A stretch of DNA of 64,000 bases from Phycisphaerales bacterium (lineage in GTDB: Bacteria; Planctomycetota; Phycisphaerae; Phycisphaerales; UBA1924). The notes below the pieces were generated by a model, which was given only the letters and a program-made list of their open reading frames with translations, did not search any database and was not told the origin of the DNA. The stretch is from NCBI GenBank assembly GCA_029213305.1, contig JARGPA010000012.1, positions 1 to 64,000 of the forward strand, given 5' to 3'. Within the stretch, counting starts at the first letter, position 1; the number at the start of each line of letters is the position of its first letter. The translations under genes and the position numbers were made by a program. This document shows positions 43,371 to 52,493 of this stretch, piece by piece.

Positions 43371-44759
43371 TTATCGAGAAACGATTTCGATCGGGATTAT
43401 CGTTTCAGCGATCCGTTCACCGATCAGATCGCGTGTCACGATTTTCAGGTGATATCGCCCAACCCCTAGATTCGCAGGAAGTGTCACCATATTTGTCAGG
43501 TAGTAATCTCGTAATCGATTTCGCGTTTCGTCTGTTACTGTTTCAGCGCGTCGATTCCAAGCATTAAGATCGTCGGCCGCATGATATAACTCCAGCCGTT
43601 GCGAGAGCTTGGTTTGATACCTCGGTTGTCCATCTGGACCTGATGACTCAAGTTGTGCAAATCGTTCGAGCTCAACATAGACAATCACATCTTGTGCTTG
43701 GCCCGCGATGAATCGGTACGACGAAAATGTTTCATATCGACCATACCCTTCAACCCAGGTACACAGCGCTGCTTTTTTAATCGTGAGCCCGGCCCATGCG
43801 TTGAGCTGGGTTTGTATCTCTTCGAGACCAGATGCGAGCTCCCCAGGGCTCAAAATTGCCCCTTCTGCATTGATTGATTGCAAGAGTCTTCGCACTGCAT
43901 CAATTGAAGTTTTTTCGGCTTCTGAAAGAACCCCTTCGTCGAATGTTGTGTTTTCCCCATCAGGAAGAAGTGTCTCCAAACTTGTCAAGGCTAACGCTGC
44001 TGCTCCTGGGGTGTCGCTCGTTGAGGCCAACTGACTCAAGATCGAAGCAAGTTCATGCGCAAGCTCTTGTTTTCGCACATTTGGATCTACTTGCTCAGAT
44101 GTAGATTCATCTTGAGATCCTAAATCTGGTTCCGATTCAACTACATCACTCATTGTTTGTGATGACGAGTGCGCTGGATCATTTACCTCATCTAAAGCTG
44201 AATCGTCACTCGAACTACCTGAGTTCACGCCGCCGCCGTCAAGGAGTGATACTCGAACACCCGTGTCCTTTGTTTGTGACGAACCTGTGTCGTTCAACTT
44301 TGGGTTGGGTTGGTTCGAGTTCACGATTCTAGTTTGATCATTCTGTGAGATCGGGTCACTGATCTGTGTATCGAATTGATTATCAATATCAGTCGTTGCA
44401 TATGTGTTTGAGCTTTCTACGTTTGGAGTAGAACTTTGCTCAGGTACTGGATCAACTCCATCAATTTCCATGTTCGCGAAGTACACATTGAGCTGTCTTG
44501 CAGATTCTTCAAGTTGCTCTGTGACTGATCCGAACTCATCGTCTTTCGTGAGAAGTTCATCATCTGAAGGTAGCGCAAGTCCATCATCATTACTCATTGC
44601 ACGCAACCCGGTGTTAACAGGTTCTTGAGTAGAGCTTGATTCTCGCTTTGGTTGTCCCTTGCAACCGACAAGCGAGGTGGATGTGCCGACACATACAACG
44701 AGCATCCCTGTGATCGTTGGAATTGAAACCCGATTGAGTTGGAATCGTAACTTGTTCAT
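43371..44759 (-). CDS. Hypothetical lipoprotein with Ser/Asp-rich linker
   Basis: A 462-residue exported protein. The ATG at 44759 has AGGAGG 8 nt upstream. The signal sequence ends in the lipobox LVGC (about residue 33). Residues 50-220 are low-complexity Ser/Thr/Asp/Gln-rich and likely disordered. A folded C-terminal half includes KKAALCTWVEGYGRYETFSS and RYHLKIVTRDLIGERIAETI. The last 120 residues read like a beta-rich domain seen in planctomycete hypothetical proteins. No known activity. Confidence 0.65.
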   Translation of the reverse strand: MNKLRFQLNRVSIPTITGMLVVCVGTSTSLVGCKGQPKRESSSTQEPVNTGLRAMSNDDGLALPSDDELLTKDDEFGSVTEQLEESARQLNVYFANMEIDGVDPVPEQSSTPNVESSNTYATTDIDNQFDTQISDPISQNDQTRIVNSNQPNPKLNDTGSSQTKDTGVRVSLLDGGGVNSGSSSDDSALDEVNDPAHSSSQTMSDVVESEPDLGSQDESTSEQVDPNVRKQELAHELASILSQLASTSDTPGAAALALTSLETLLPDGENTTFDEGVLSEAEKTSIDAVRRLLQSINAEGAILSPGELASGLEEIQTQLNAWAGLTIKKAALCTWVEGYGRYETFSSYRFIAGQAQDVIVYVELERFAQLESSGPDGQPRYQTKLSQRLELYHAADDLNAWNRRAETVTDETRNRLRDYYLTNMVTLPANLGVGRYHLKIVTRDLIGERIAETIIPIEIVSR

Positions 44760-44897
44760 GCGCTGAGCCTCCTGCTCATCCCTACTCTGAGACATCCTGT
44801 CCTATCCGCAACAGAATTATATCGACTTGTACTCATGAATCAGTCCAAATTTAGACAAGACTCGATAAGCGTGCCTGCGACAGAATGCTCTACATCA

Positions 44898-45902
44898 TTA
44901 TCGAGAAACGCGAGAAAAGGAGATTGCCAGCATCTCAAGTGTTCGCAGGGGGAGTCCACTCGAACTTTTAAGCGCCATATCTGCTTTAATACACTCGTCA
45001 AACAACTTGCGTGCTCGTTTCACACCAATCTTGCGTGCGGTATGCATAATTGGGTCTCGGCTAGGCCCCCAGAGCTTCATGTCCTTCGCAAGTGTGTTCG
45101 CATTAACACCCTGCTCCATCCCTTCTGCGATCCCGAGTAGTTTTCTTGCGAGATCACTGCATGCAAACGAGACAGGAACATGAGTCCCTCGTGCAGAGTT
45201 ATTCATGATGATGTGTAGTTCGTGCAAGGTCTTTGAGGCGTCTCCACACAAGAGATAAGACTGAATTGTCCACACATCATCTTCGCGAGTCATCCCAACA
45301 AGTTGTGTAATGAGTTCAGGGGAGATCGGATTCCCTTTGCCGGCCGCTGTCGCAAGCTTTGAGAGCTCGGTATCAATACGACCCAAATCAGAACCTAATC
45401 TTTCGACGAGCATCCCGGCAGATCTCGGATCAATAGAAGTCTCATATGCTTTATTTGCTCTTGCTTGAGTCCAACGAATCGCTGTCCCTGCATCAACAGA
45501 ATCACATTTGAGAACAATCCCAACTTTTTGGATCGCGTCGTCTAACTTGCCCTTGTTCCACTTTGATCCACGAAAGACTAAGGTTGCTTGCTCGCTTGGA
45601 TTTTGTGCGTATCGCTCAATCATCGGACGCGTATCTTGACGAACAAGCTGATCAGCATCATCAACGATCACAAGTTTGTGAGTAGCCATGAGTCCGAATG
45701 ATCGACATTCGTCGAGGACTTCAGCGATTTCAGAAGACTCTCCTGCGAAACGGAAAGTTTCGATCTCGCCGTGGGTTTGTTCGAGTGACGCCCGAAGCAT
45801 GCTCGTGTATTGACTGCGCAGAAAAATCTCTTTCCCAGTGAGAACAACGATCCGATCGTCTGCAGTTGGGGCGCGAGTTTTGCTGCTTGCCTTCTTTGCC
45901 AT
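44898..45902 (-). CDS. holA: DNA polymerase III delta subunit
   Basis: The clamp-loader delta subunit, which opens the sliding clamp. The 334 residues show the family pattern: RIVVLTGKEIFLRSQYTSML at the start, FGLMATHKLVIVDDADQL in the RecA-like fold, SEQATLVFRGSKWNKGKLDD, and GSDLGRIDTELSKLA. No Walker A motif is present, as expected for delta. The ATG at 45902 was preferred to a GTG eight codons upstream; neither has a clear ribosome binding site. Confidence 0.88.
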   Translation of the reverse strand: MAKKASSKTRAPTADDRIVVLTGKEIFLRSQYTSMLRASLEQTHGEIETFRFAGESSEIAEVLDECRSFGLMATHKLVIVDDADQLVRQDTRPMIERYAQNPSEQATLVFRGSKWNKGKLDDAIQKVGIVLKCDSVDAGTAIRWTQARANKAYETSIDPRSAGMLVERLGSDLGRIDTELSKLATAAGKGNPISPELITQLVGMTREDDVWTIQSYLLCGDASKTLHELHIIMNNSARGTHVPVSFACSDLARKLLGIAEGMEQGVNANTLAKDMKLWGPSRDPIMHTARKIGVKRARKLFDECIKADMALKSSSGLPLRTLEMLAISFSRVSR

Positions 45903-45950
45903 ACCAAACAATAGCGATTCGATCACTCGGAAATGCTAGACACGAGCATG

Positions 45951-45982
45951 AAAAACACCCAATCAGTTAAACTGACCGGGTG
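45951..45982 (-). terminator. Rho-independent terminator after the cupredoxin gene
   Basis: On the minus strand CACCCGGTCAGT pairs with ACTGATTGGGTG (two G-U) around TTA and is followed by TTTTT. Confidence 0.85.
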
Positions 45983-46008
45983 CTCGCAGGGGCTATGTTC
46001 AACAAATA

Positions 46009-46443
46009 TCAGCGTCTACGGCGGCACATTGCCAAACCGAGCGGTGACATCGCGATCAGAGAGGCCGGTGCAGGGATGACAGTTACAGACGAAATCATCC
46101 CGATAGTCTCGTGCACTTCACAGTGGTAGCCGTAGGTTCCATTGTCTAAGAATGTGTATTCAAAGAAGGTCCCTGCATCACCTGTAGGCGAACCCGAGTT
46201 AAAAAGTGTGCCCTCGCCTGGCTCACCCGGAAATCCGCTCACTACATTATGGAATCCGCTTATCCACTCCCAACGCACGGTATCACCCGTTTCGATGGTG
46301 AGATCGATATCCATGTCTGTGAGTCCGCCGTAGACAAAAGACGGCCCATCGAGCTCTACGATGAATGTATCCGCACTCGCGTAGGCACATAACATCGCAA
46401 TTCCACCGATCGCTGCACACTTGCTTAGTTTCTTCCATTCCAT
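46009..46443 (-). CDS. Exported cupredoxin with PEP-CTERM-like tail
   Basis: A 144-residue blue-copper-like protein. Signal peptide to about residue 25, then a plastocyanin/azurin fold with copper ligands His in GFHNVVSG, Cys and His in YHCEVHETIGM, and the final Met. The C-terminus PAPASLIAMSPLGLAMCRRRR (helix plus Arg cluster) resembles a PEP-CTERM sorting tail. It should be handled by an exosortase and stay at the cell surface. It probably carries electrons; the partner is unknown. Confidence 0.82.
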   Translation of the reverse strand: MEWKKLSKCAAIGGIAMLCAYASADTFIVELDGPSFVYGGLTDMDIDLTIETGDTVRWEWISGFHNVVSGFPGEPGEGTLFNSGSPTGDAGTFFEYTFLDNGTYGYHCEVHETIGMISSVTVIPAPASLIAMSPLGLAMCRRRR

Positions 46444-46628
46444 TTAGTACCCTCCTATATTGGTAATCTATTGACTCATAATTGGGACTCCAAACACACG
46501 GTTCCCAACTCTCCACTAATAGGTATATACCAAGATCAAACAAACTTGCTCCCACTAAACAGAGGGTCTGTAGGCCCACTATCATGTAACTCATTCAATT
46601 AGTTCCAATTTATGCGAGCGGAGCAGAC

Positions 46629-48350
46629 ATGCCAACACTCACAGTAATCCAAGGTCCTGACGAAGGGAAGATGTATGAACTCCCTACTGATGAGCCTCAA
46701 CTCATCGGTCGATCAGGAGAAGCGCTCCCAATTACCGATAATACCGTCTCTCGCAGACACTCAGAGCTGACTCCTGATGGTGATGTTTGGTATCTTCGTG
46801 ATTTGAGTTCACAGAATGGAACGATCGTAAATGGTGTTGCAATTAAAGATCGGATCCGACTCGAGCAAGGTGATGAAATCCGAGTTGGCGCAACCCTGCT
46901 CCTCTTTGGAGATCCCAATACCGTCGATAGAAAACCCTCAGTATTGATCACAGATGACTTTGAGATCGAACCTGAAGTGGAAACGAGAATCACAACCCCG
47001 AGTGATTCATACATTGGCGCAGATGCAAGCGATGACCCGGATGCCGCCGAAGCAGCAGTCGATCACCTTCGTGTTATTTATACTTTGACTGCGCTCACTG
47101 CTCGGATTGTTAATAAACGAGAACTACTCGAAGCAGTTATGGATCTTGTTTTTAATGAGTTCAAACCCGAACGCGGCGTGATCATGATCCAAGGTGCGAC
47201 ACTCGACGAACCACTCGTCCCCGGTGTTATCCGATACGCGAACTCACCAAAGCCTGACGAAGATCAAACAATCCATGTCTCTCGAACCATTCTGGATGCA
47301 GCAATGGTCGGCGAAGGTATCCTCACCACAAACGCGATGACTGATCCTCGATTTGTCTCAGGAGATTCCGTACAGCAATACCAAATCCGAAGCGCGATCT
47401 GTTCTCCCATTTCGTTCGGGGATCACTACTTTGGAGCAATCTACATTGACTCATCAACCCAGAACCACGCATTTATCAAAGAGCAACTCGCGTTGCTTAA
47501 CGCAGTAGGGCAACACACCGGACTCGCGATGGCGAACGCAGACGAGCATCTCAAACGCGTTAACTCCGAACGCATGGCTGCAATCGGTGAAACCGTTGCG
47601 TCACTCTCTCATTCAATTAAAAATATCCTTCAAGGACTCCGAGGCGGCGCCGATGTTGTCGAGATCGGGCTCCATAAATCTGATCTTGCAATCACAAAGA
47701 ACGGATGGGGAATCCTTCGAAGAAATCTTGATCGCATCGCATCGCTCACGATGAACATGCTCGCATTTGGTCGCAAACTCCAACTGGAACTCGAACTCGC
47801 ACGATTGAGTAAGATCGCAGAAGACTGCGCACAACTACTCGAAAAACAATGTTATGAAAAAGGAATCGCGTTGATCGTTGATGCAGACCCGGAGATGCCT
47901 CCGATCATGGTTGATCCGAACCTGCTCCATCAAGCGCTCATGAACTTGTTAACCAATGCGATCGAAGCTGTTGAACCAAGTGTTGGGGTGATCACTGTTC
48001 GCGTTGCGTTTAATGAGTCTCGTCCTGACCCGAATGTACCTGGCGCTATGCTTCGACCCGCTGCGACAATCACAGTGATCGATAACGGCCCAGGAGTTCG
48101 AGAAGACAAGCTCGCTTGGATCTTTGAACCTTTCAACACAACAAAGGGATTGAAAGGTACCGGGCTGGGGCTCGCGGTTACGAAACGAATTGTCTACGAA
48201 CACAAAGGCCGAATCCGTTTGGAATCCACTCCAGGCAAAGGCGCAAGCTTCCGTATCATTCTCCCAGCTGATCTTGACACGATGCTCGATCCGTCAGCAA
48301 CGAGCAACCGTCAAGGTCCACAGATGACGGATTCGCTTGGGTTGCTTTGA
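46629..48350 (+). CDS. FHA-GAF sensor histidine kinase
   Basis: A 573-residue soluble kinase. An FHA domain (residues 20-95, with IGRSGEALPITDNTVSRRHSEL and SSQNGTIVNG) binds phosphothreonine, a GAF domain follows (about 150-300), then a HisKA domain with phospho-acceptor His328 in SLSHSIKN, and a HATPase with NLLTNAIEAV, DNGPGVRED and GLKGTGLGLA. There is no membrane helix and no receiver domain nearby, so it is an orphan cytoplasmic kinase. The FHA head suggests input from a Ser/Thr kinase, a class common in planctomycetes. dinB starts 15 nt downstream. Confidence 0.9.
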   Translation: MPTLTVIQGPDEGKMYELPTDEPQLIGRSGEALPITDNTVSRRHSELTPDGDVWYLRDLSSQNGTIVNGVAIKDRIRLEQGDEIRVGATLLLFGDPNTVDRKPSVLITDDFEIEPEVETRITTPSDSYIGADASDDPDAAEAAVDHLRVIYTLTALTARIVNKRELLEAVMDLVFNEFKPERGVIMIQGATLDEPLVPGVIRYANSPKPDEDQTIHVSRTILDAAMVGEGILTTNAMTDPRFVSGDSVQQYQIRSAICSPISFGDHYFGAIYIDSSTQNHAFIKEQLALLNAVGQHTGLAMANADEHLKRVNSERMAAIGETVASLSHSIKNILQGLRGGADVVEIGLHKSDLAITKNGWGILRRNLDRIASLTMNMLAFGRKLQLELELARLSKIAEDCAQLLEKQCYEKGIALIVDADPEMPPIMVDPNLLHQALMNLLTNAIEAVEPSVGVITVRVAFNESRPDPNVPGAMLRPAATITVIDNGPGVREDKLAWIFEPFNTTKGLKGTGLGLAVTKRIVYEHKGRIRLESTPGKGASFRIILPADLDTMLDPSATSNRQGPQMTDSLGLL

Positions 48351-48365
48351 ACCGTACAATACGAC

Positions 48366-49583
48366 GTGTCACATTCTCGCTTCATCTTGCATATTGACAT
48401 GGATGCATTCTTTGCATCTGTAGAGCAACGCGATCACCCTGAACTTCGGGGGAAACCAGTTTTGGTTGGAGGCGATGGACCACGCGGGGTTGTCGCCGCG
48501 GCGAGCTATGAAGCGCGTGAGTATGGGTGCCACTCTGCGATGCCCTCATCGATTGCGAAACGTCTCTGCCCGCACGCGATTTTTGTCAAAGGATCTCACA
48601 GCACATATTCCCAAGTTTCAAAGCAAGTCTTCGAAATACTCGAACGTTTCTCTCCTGTTATCCAGCCAATCTCTGTCGATGAAGCGTTCCTTGATGTCAC
48701 TGGTTCGACTCATCTCTTTGGTTCGCCGACACAGATTGCAATTGAAATCCGTAGGCTCGTCAAAGAAGAACTCAATCTGACTTGCTCTGTTGGTATCGCT
48801 CCGAACAAGTTTCTTGCGAAGCTCGCATCAGATATGAACAAGCCCGACGGGTACACCGTCATCACGCATGACACGATCAACGAAATTTTAGATCCATTAC
48901 CTGTCGAAGTGCTCATCGGAGTTGGTCCCGCTGCGAAGTCGAAACTTGATCGACTCGGAGTACGTACAGTTGCCCAGCTCAAAGCATTGCCTGTAAACAC
49001 ACTCCGTGCTCGATTGGGTGACTTTGGTGAAAAACTCCATCGTTTGAGTTGTGGGATTGATGATCGTCCGGTTCGCATTGATCGAGGCGCAAAGTCTATC
49101 TCTCACGAGCACACATTCGAAACTGACTTAGACAGTATTGATGAGCTTCACGCTCTGCTCGTGCGTCAATCACAGGATGTTGCATCGCGTCTACGAAAGC
49201 ACGGCCGATACGCAAAGACTGTTTCGATCAAAGTACGATTCGGAGACTTTGAAACAATAACTCGATCGATGACACTTGAACTCCAAACAAACGAAACAAA
49301 AATAATCCACGAGAGCGCTCGATCACTGTTTGATCATTGGGCAACACACTTTCGTCCAGTGCGCCTCCTAGGAGTTGCACTTTCACAACTCACTAAATCC
49401 CCTGCAGAGGCTGGGCTCTTTGATGCTCATAGCAACGAAAAAAATCGCGCTGTTGATCGTGCGACAGACACGATCATCAATAAGTTTGGGAAAGGCACCC
49501 TAACTCGAGCTTCGTCGATCCGTGCACCCAAAGAACACGGAATGCACGGCCCGGGATCTGACCCATCTGATAGACCAACATGA
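48366..49583 (+). CDS. dinB: DNA polymerase IV
   Basis: Y-family translesion polymerase. Catalytic residues are Asp11 in HIDMDAFFASVE and Asp105-Glu106 in ISVDEAFLDVTG. YSQVSKQVFEILERFSP and GIAPNKFLAKLASDMNKPDG are typical. The start is GTG. At 405 residues it is complete with the little-finger domain. It is followed by a 4-nt ATGA overlap with a RidA gene. No LexA box was recognised upstream, and it sits 15 nt after the kinase gene, so it may be co-transcribed with it. Confidence 0.95.
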   Translation: MSHSRFILHIDMDAFFASVEQRDHPELRGKPVLVGGDGPRGVVAAASYEAREYGCHSAMPSSIAKRLCPHAIFVKGSHSTYSQVSKQVFEILERFSPVIQPISVDEAFLDVTGSTHLFGSPTQIAIEIRRLVKEELNLTCSVGIAPNKFLAKLASDMNKPDGYTVITHDTINEILDPLPVEVLIGVGPAAKSKLDRLGVRTVAQLKALPVNTLRARLGDFGEKLHRLSCGIDDRPVRIDRGAKSISHEHTFETDLDSIDELHALLVRQSQDVASRLRKHGRYAKTVSIKVRFGDFETITRSMTLELQTNETKIIHESARSLFDHWATHFRPVRLLGVALSQLTKSPAEAGLFDAHSNEKNRAVDRATDTIINKFGKGTLTRASSIRAPKEHGMHGPGSDPSDRPT

Positions 49584-49990
49584 ATAATTATAATTTACAA
49601 ACGGTATCAACAAATAACCAATGGGAAACCAAATTCGGATACGCGCGGATCAATGCGTGTGGCCCGCATGTCTATATCGGAGGTACCGTCGCGATCAACC
49701 CAGACGGATCCCCCCACTACCCGGGGAACGCGGCTGCTCAAACAACTCGATGTTTTGAGATTATTGAACAGGCACTCAATAAAATTCATATGGATCGCTC
49801 TGCAATTATGCGATCCCGAATTTTTGTAACTGATATTTCGCACTCTCAGAGTGTTGGGCTCGCGCACAAAGCTTTCTTCAGTGCTAAGAATCCGAACCAC
49901 ACCCCATGTCTGACACAGGTTGAAGTGAGTGCACTAATTTCTCCAGACTTTGTCGTTGAAATCGAGTGTGACGCGTTCAACTACCTGTGA
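49580..49990 (+). CDS. RidA/YjgF family protein
   Basis: A 136-residue protein of the RidA family, whose best-known members deaminate reactive enamine/imine intermediates. GPHVYIGGTVAINPDG, SRIFVTDISHSQSVGLAHKAFF and PCLTQVEVSALISPDFVVEIECDAF fit the family, but the catalytic Arg of classical RidA is not at the expected place (TQVEVSAL), so it may be a non-deaminating subgroup. It is translationally coupled to dinB. Confidence 0.85.
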   Translation: MNNYNLQTVSTNNQWETKFGYARINACGPHVYIGGTVAINPDGSPHYPGNAAAQTTRCFEIIEQALNKIHMDRSAIMRSRIFVTDISHSQSVGLAHKAFFSAKNPNHTPCLTQVEVSALISPDFVVEIECDAFNYL

Positions 49991-50001
49991 AGTTAAAAAA
50001 A

Positions 50002-50035
50002 ACACTCAAACTTGCTCATTCGCAAGCTTGAGTGT
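50002..50035 (-). terminator. Terminator for the SnoaL-like gene
   Basis: ACACTCAA-A-CTTGC-6 nt-GCAAG-C-TTGAGTGT, followed on the minus strand by eight T. It could also serve ridA from the other side, though no T-run is present there. Confidence 0.88.
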
Positions 50036-50069
50036 GCTGAACCGAAACGAGTTGTTATCCACCATGACA

Positions 50070-50438
50070 TTATCCGTGATAGAAGCGCTCACTTACAATC
50101 TTGCCTTCTACCCAGCGCTGAACCGTTGCTTGCTCATAAATCACAGTTTGATCTTCTGTGTTCACGAATTCAAAGCTGTATTCTAAAATTGCAACGCCCT
50201 CTTGCTCGTTGATTGCAACTGCATTCCATTTCGTCCAGTTCCATTGTTTGACAACTGAAAGAAACTCCTGTTCGCGCTTAATATTCGCTTCTAAACCCTG
50301 TGTTGGGGTTTCACTATTCTCTTGCATCGTAACATTGTCACTATAAAACTCTGACATTGCTTCGAGGATTTTTCCGTTGTTGATGAAATCTTGTAGTTCT
50401 GATACTCGTTCTGCGAGGGAATTTGTTTGTACTGACAT
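50070..50438 (-). CDS. SnoaL-like/NTF2-like protein
   Basis: A 122-residue single-domain protein with the cone-shaped NTF2 fold pattern: MSEFYSDNVTMQENSETPTQ, then AILEYSFEFVN, and ATVQRWVEGKIVSERFYHG at the end. Such proteins bind small molecules and are often isomerases or hydrolases. It lies 48 nt downstream of the pirin gene on the same strand, in a redox-stress neighbourhood. Specific role unknown. Confidence 0.82.
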   Translation of the reverse strand: MSVQTNSLAERVSELQDFINNGKILEAMSEFYSDNVTMQENSETPTQGLEANIKREQEFLSVVKQWNWTKWNAVAINEQEGVAILEYSFEFVNTEDQTVIYEQATVQRWVEGKIVSERFYHG

Positions 50439-50485
50439 TTGTGTACTCCTGTTTCTTGTGTGTTATATGTTTACAACGATTTTGT

Positions 50486-51202
50486 TTACGAAAGCTCGAA
50501 AACCAATACTTCACTTGGTTCTATAAATGCGAGTTCAACGGTTTCACTATCACTGATACCTATTGCGTCTCCTGCTCTTAACGAGTTATTCTCGTTATCA
50601 ATCCCAGCATGTGACAACTTCACAGTTCCTTGAACCAATTGAACCCATAACTTGCGTGACTGGTTTGAATCCAGTCTCAATGAATCACCAGGGTTGAAAA
50701 CTCCTGCGTGCATTCGCGCATCTTGTTCGATTTTGAGAGACCCATCTTCACCACTCTCTGATGCAAGAAGATGGAGTCTTCCTGTTTCTTCAAGTATCGG
50801 AAACTGCTTTGATTCGTGCGATGGGTTAACGCTTTTTTCGCGAGGTTCGATCCAAATCTGGAGCAGGTGCGTTTCCTCGTTTAATGGATTAAACTCGCTA
50901 TGACGAATCCCAGAACCTGCACTCATGCGCTGAATCATTCCATGCACAATGTCTTGTTCGTTACCCAATGAATCCCGATGACGAATGGCTCCAGAGATTG
51001 GATACGTAATGATTTCCATGTCTCGATGGCCGTGCTCACCAAACCCCATTCGCGGCGAGATCACATCTTCATTGATCACACGCAAAGTTCCAAATCCCAT
51101 CCAATCCGGATCTTGGTAGTTCCCGAAACTAAATGAGTGCCTTGCATTCAACCAACCATGATCGACATGCCCTCTATCAATGCTCTTACGGATCACAACC
51201 AT
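50486..51202 (-). CDS. Pirin family protein (YhhW-like)
   Basis: A 238-residue bicupin protein. GHVDHGWLNARHSFSFGNYQ, MGFGTLRVINEDVISPRMGFGEHGHRDMEIITY (positions 30-66, with the metal-binding His/His/Glu set) and RMSAGSGIRHSE are diagnostic. YhhW-type pirins can oxidise quercetin-like compounds. The ATG at 51202 has AAGGAG at good spacing. The gene belongs to a group with MarR and flavodoxin-like genes, and a palindrome lies about 85 nt upstream. Confidence 0.9.
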   Translation of the reverse strand: MVVIRKSIDRGHVDHGWLNARHSFSFGNYQDPDWMGFGTLRVINEDVISPRMGFGEHGHRDMEIITYPISGAIRHRDSLGNEQDIVHGMIQRMSAGSGIRHSEFNPLNEETHLLQIWIEPREKSVNPSHESKQFPILEETGRLHLLASESGEDGSLKIEQDARMHAGVFNPGDSLRLDSNQSRKLWVQLVQGTVKLSHAGIDNENNSLRAGDAIGISDSETVELAFIEPSEVLVFELS

Positions 51203-51284
51203 CTTCAGCTCCTTTCGACGCAACACATATTTGTTACAACAAGTAAACTGGCCTGCAACTGATCATATTCCTCAAATTGATCTT

Positions 51285-51306
51285 TTTATTTGTTTTAACA
51301 AATAAA
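51285..51306. promoter_or_regulatory. Palindrome upstream of the pirin gene
   Basis: TTTATTTGTT-TT-AACAAATAAA has perfect 10-bp arms. It lies 83 nt upstream of the pirin start and 38 nt past the flavodoxin-gene stop. Its TTTGTT/AACAAA core is like the ACAAG/CTTGT core of the palindrome at 52456. MarR-type binding is inferred. Confidence 0.5.
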
Positions 51307-51344
51307 TTTATGAATTGCTGTTCTTTGTTGGATTTACCAAGGTT

Positions 51345-51917
51345 TTAAGTGTTTGACCAGCGTTTTGTCGCGATCGCGACTCTCTCACCGAATCGTTCAG
51401 CGGTCAAATGATCTTCTCTGGGTGGAGTCTGATCCGCGGGCGCATTCTCTGATTGAGCCATCATCCCAATCGATGAAGACAATCGATCAACCCCTTCTTC
51501 TCCAACACCGATACCCATTGAGACCCAGATCATTCCATGCTGACACGCCATAGTGTGCATTGCTTGCAATGTACTTTGCTTGTCACCTGACAAGCCTCCC
51601 CCGACTGTGAATCCGGCTGCGACTTTATCAATCCATCTGCGTTTGAACCAGAGTCCTCCAGTTTGATCCATGAATCCTTTAAATGCCGCGGACACCGATC
51701 CCATATATGTCGGCGAACCAAAGACAATCGCATTTGCATTGTTGAGTGATTGCCATTCTGCTTGATTGTTTCCATCATCTTCAAGCTTTGGAATGTCATC
51801 AACATTCAGAATTTCAACATCGACTCCATCGACGGCCCCCACTCCTTGCACAACTGACTCGGCAATTGCTTTAGTATGTCCGAAACCTGAGTGATACACA
51901 ACAACAACACGAATCAT
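51345..51917 (-). CDS. Flavodoxin-like NAD(P)H:quinone oxidoreductase (WrbA-like)
   Basis: A 190-residue flavodoxin-fold protein: VVYHSGFGHTKAIAESVVQG binds the FMN phosphate, and ANAIVFGSPTYMGSVSAAFK and AAGFTVGGGLSGDKQSTLQA complete the FMN site. WrbA-like enzymes reduce quinones by two electrons and avoid semiquinone formation. The gene overlaps marR by 4 nt (ATGA), so the pair is translated together. Confidence 0.9.
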   Translation of the reverse strand: MIRVVVVYHSGFGHTKAIAESVVQGVGAVDGVDVEILNVDDIPKLEDDGNNQAEWQSLNNANAIVFGSPTYMGSVSAAFKGFMDQTGGLWFKRRWIDKVAAGFTVGGGLSGDKQSTLQAMHTMACQHGMIWVSMGIGVGEEGVDRLSSSIGMMAQSENAPADQTPPREDHLTAERFGERVAIATKRWSNT

Positions 51918-52441
51918 GATGGGTTTCCTTTGTTTCCATGATCACATGAACTCTGAATCAGGTAATCTTCCCGGCGGATTTTCTCAAGCAATCGCGACAA
52001 AGATTCCATCTCGTCCGAACTCATGTGACCCAACTGATTCACTATGAGCTGATCAATCTCGGGATCAATCTTCGATAAAGTCTCGATCCCCTTTTTCGAG
52101 ATTTTGACATACTTCACTCTTTTATCGTCGGACGCTGATCTGCGTGACACCAACTTCATTGATTCCAGACGATCAACAAGACGGGTAACATCAGGCATCC
52201 GAACAACCATCTCACACCCAATGTTTGATGCACGAACTCCTTCGTGCTCGCCACTGAGATGATGCCCCCTCAAAATCCGAAGTAGGTTGTATGACGCAGG
52301 AGAGAGTTTATATTTTTTCAAGAGAGATTGCTCAGGCGCGCTCAGATGCGCCGCTGTTCGATACAGATTAAGCATTGCTTCTTCGTGTGACGATGAGAAC
52401 TTATTTGTTTTGTTGATCTGATCTTTGAGTGAACGCGCCAT
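51914..52441 (-). CDS. MarR family transcriptional regulator
   Basis: A 175-residue winged-helix regulator: EQSLLKKYKLSPASYNLLRILRG, DVTRLVDRLESMKLVSRRSASDDKRVKYVKISKKG (the wing, with the DxRxxxVxxT-like pattern). MarR proteins are released from DNA by phenolics or oxidants. The ATG at 52441 was chosen; an in-frame TTG at 52459 overlaps the operator palindrome. It is first in an operon with the flavodoxin-like gene and probably represses it and itself. Confidence 0.9.
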   Translation of the reverse strand: MARSLKDQINKTNKFSSSHEEAMLNLYRTAAHLSAPEQSLLKKYKLSPASYNLLRILRGHHLSGEHEGVRASNIGCEMVVRMPDVTRLVDRLESMKLVSRRSASDDKRVKYVKISKKGIETLSKIDPEIDQLIVNQLGHMSSDEMESLSRLLEKIRREDYLIQSSCDHGNKGNPS

Positions 52442-52455
52442 ACAACAATCATAGG

Positions 52456-52474
52456 ACAAGTTCTAAGAACTTGT
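52456..52474. promoter_or_regulatory. Perfect palindromic operator upstream of marR
   Basis: ACAAGTTCT-A-AGAACTTGT is a perfect 9+1+9 palindrome ending 15 nt before the marR ATG. Size and position are those of an autoregulatory MarR site. Confidence 0.65.
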
Positions 52475-52493
52475 TGTCACAAACATAATAGAT

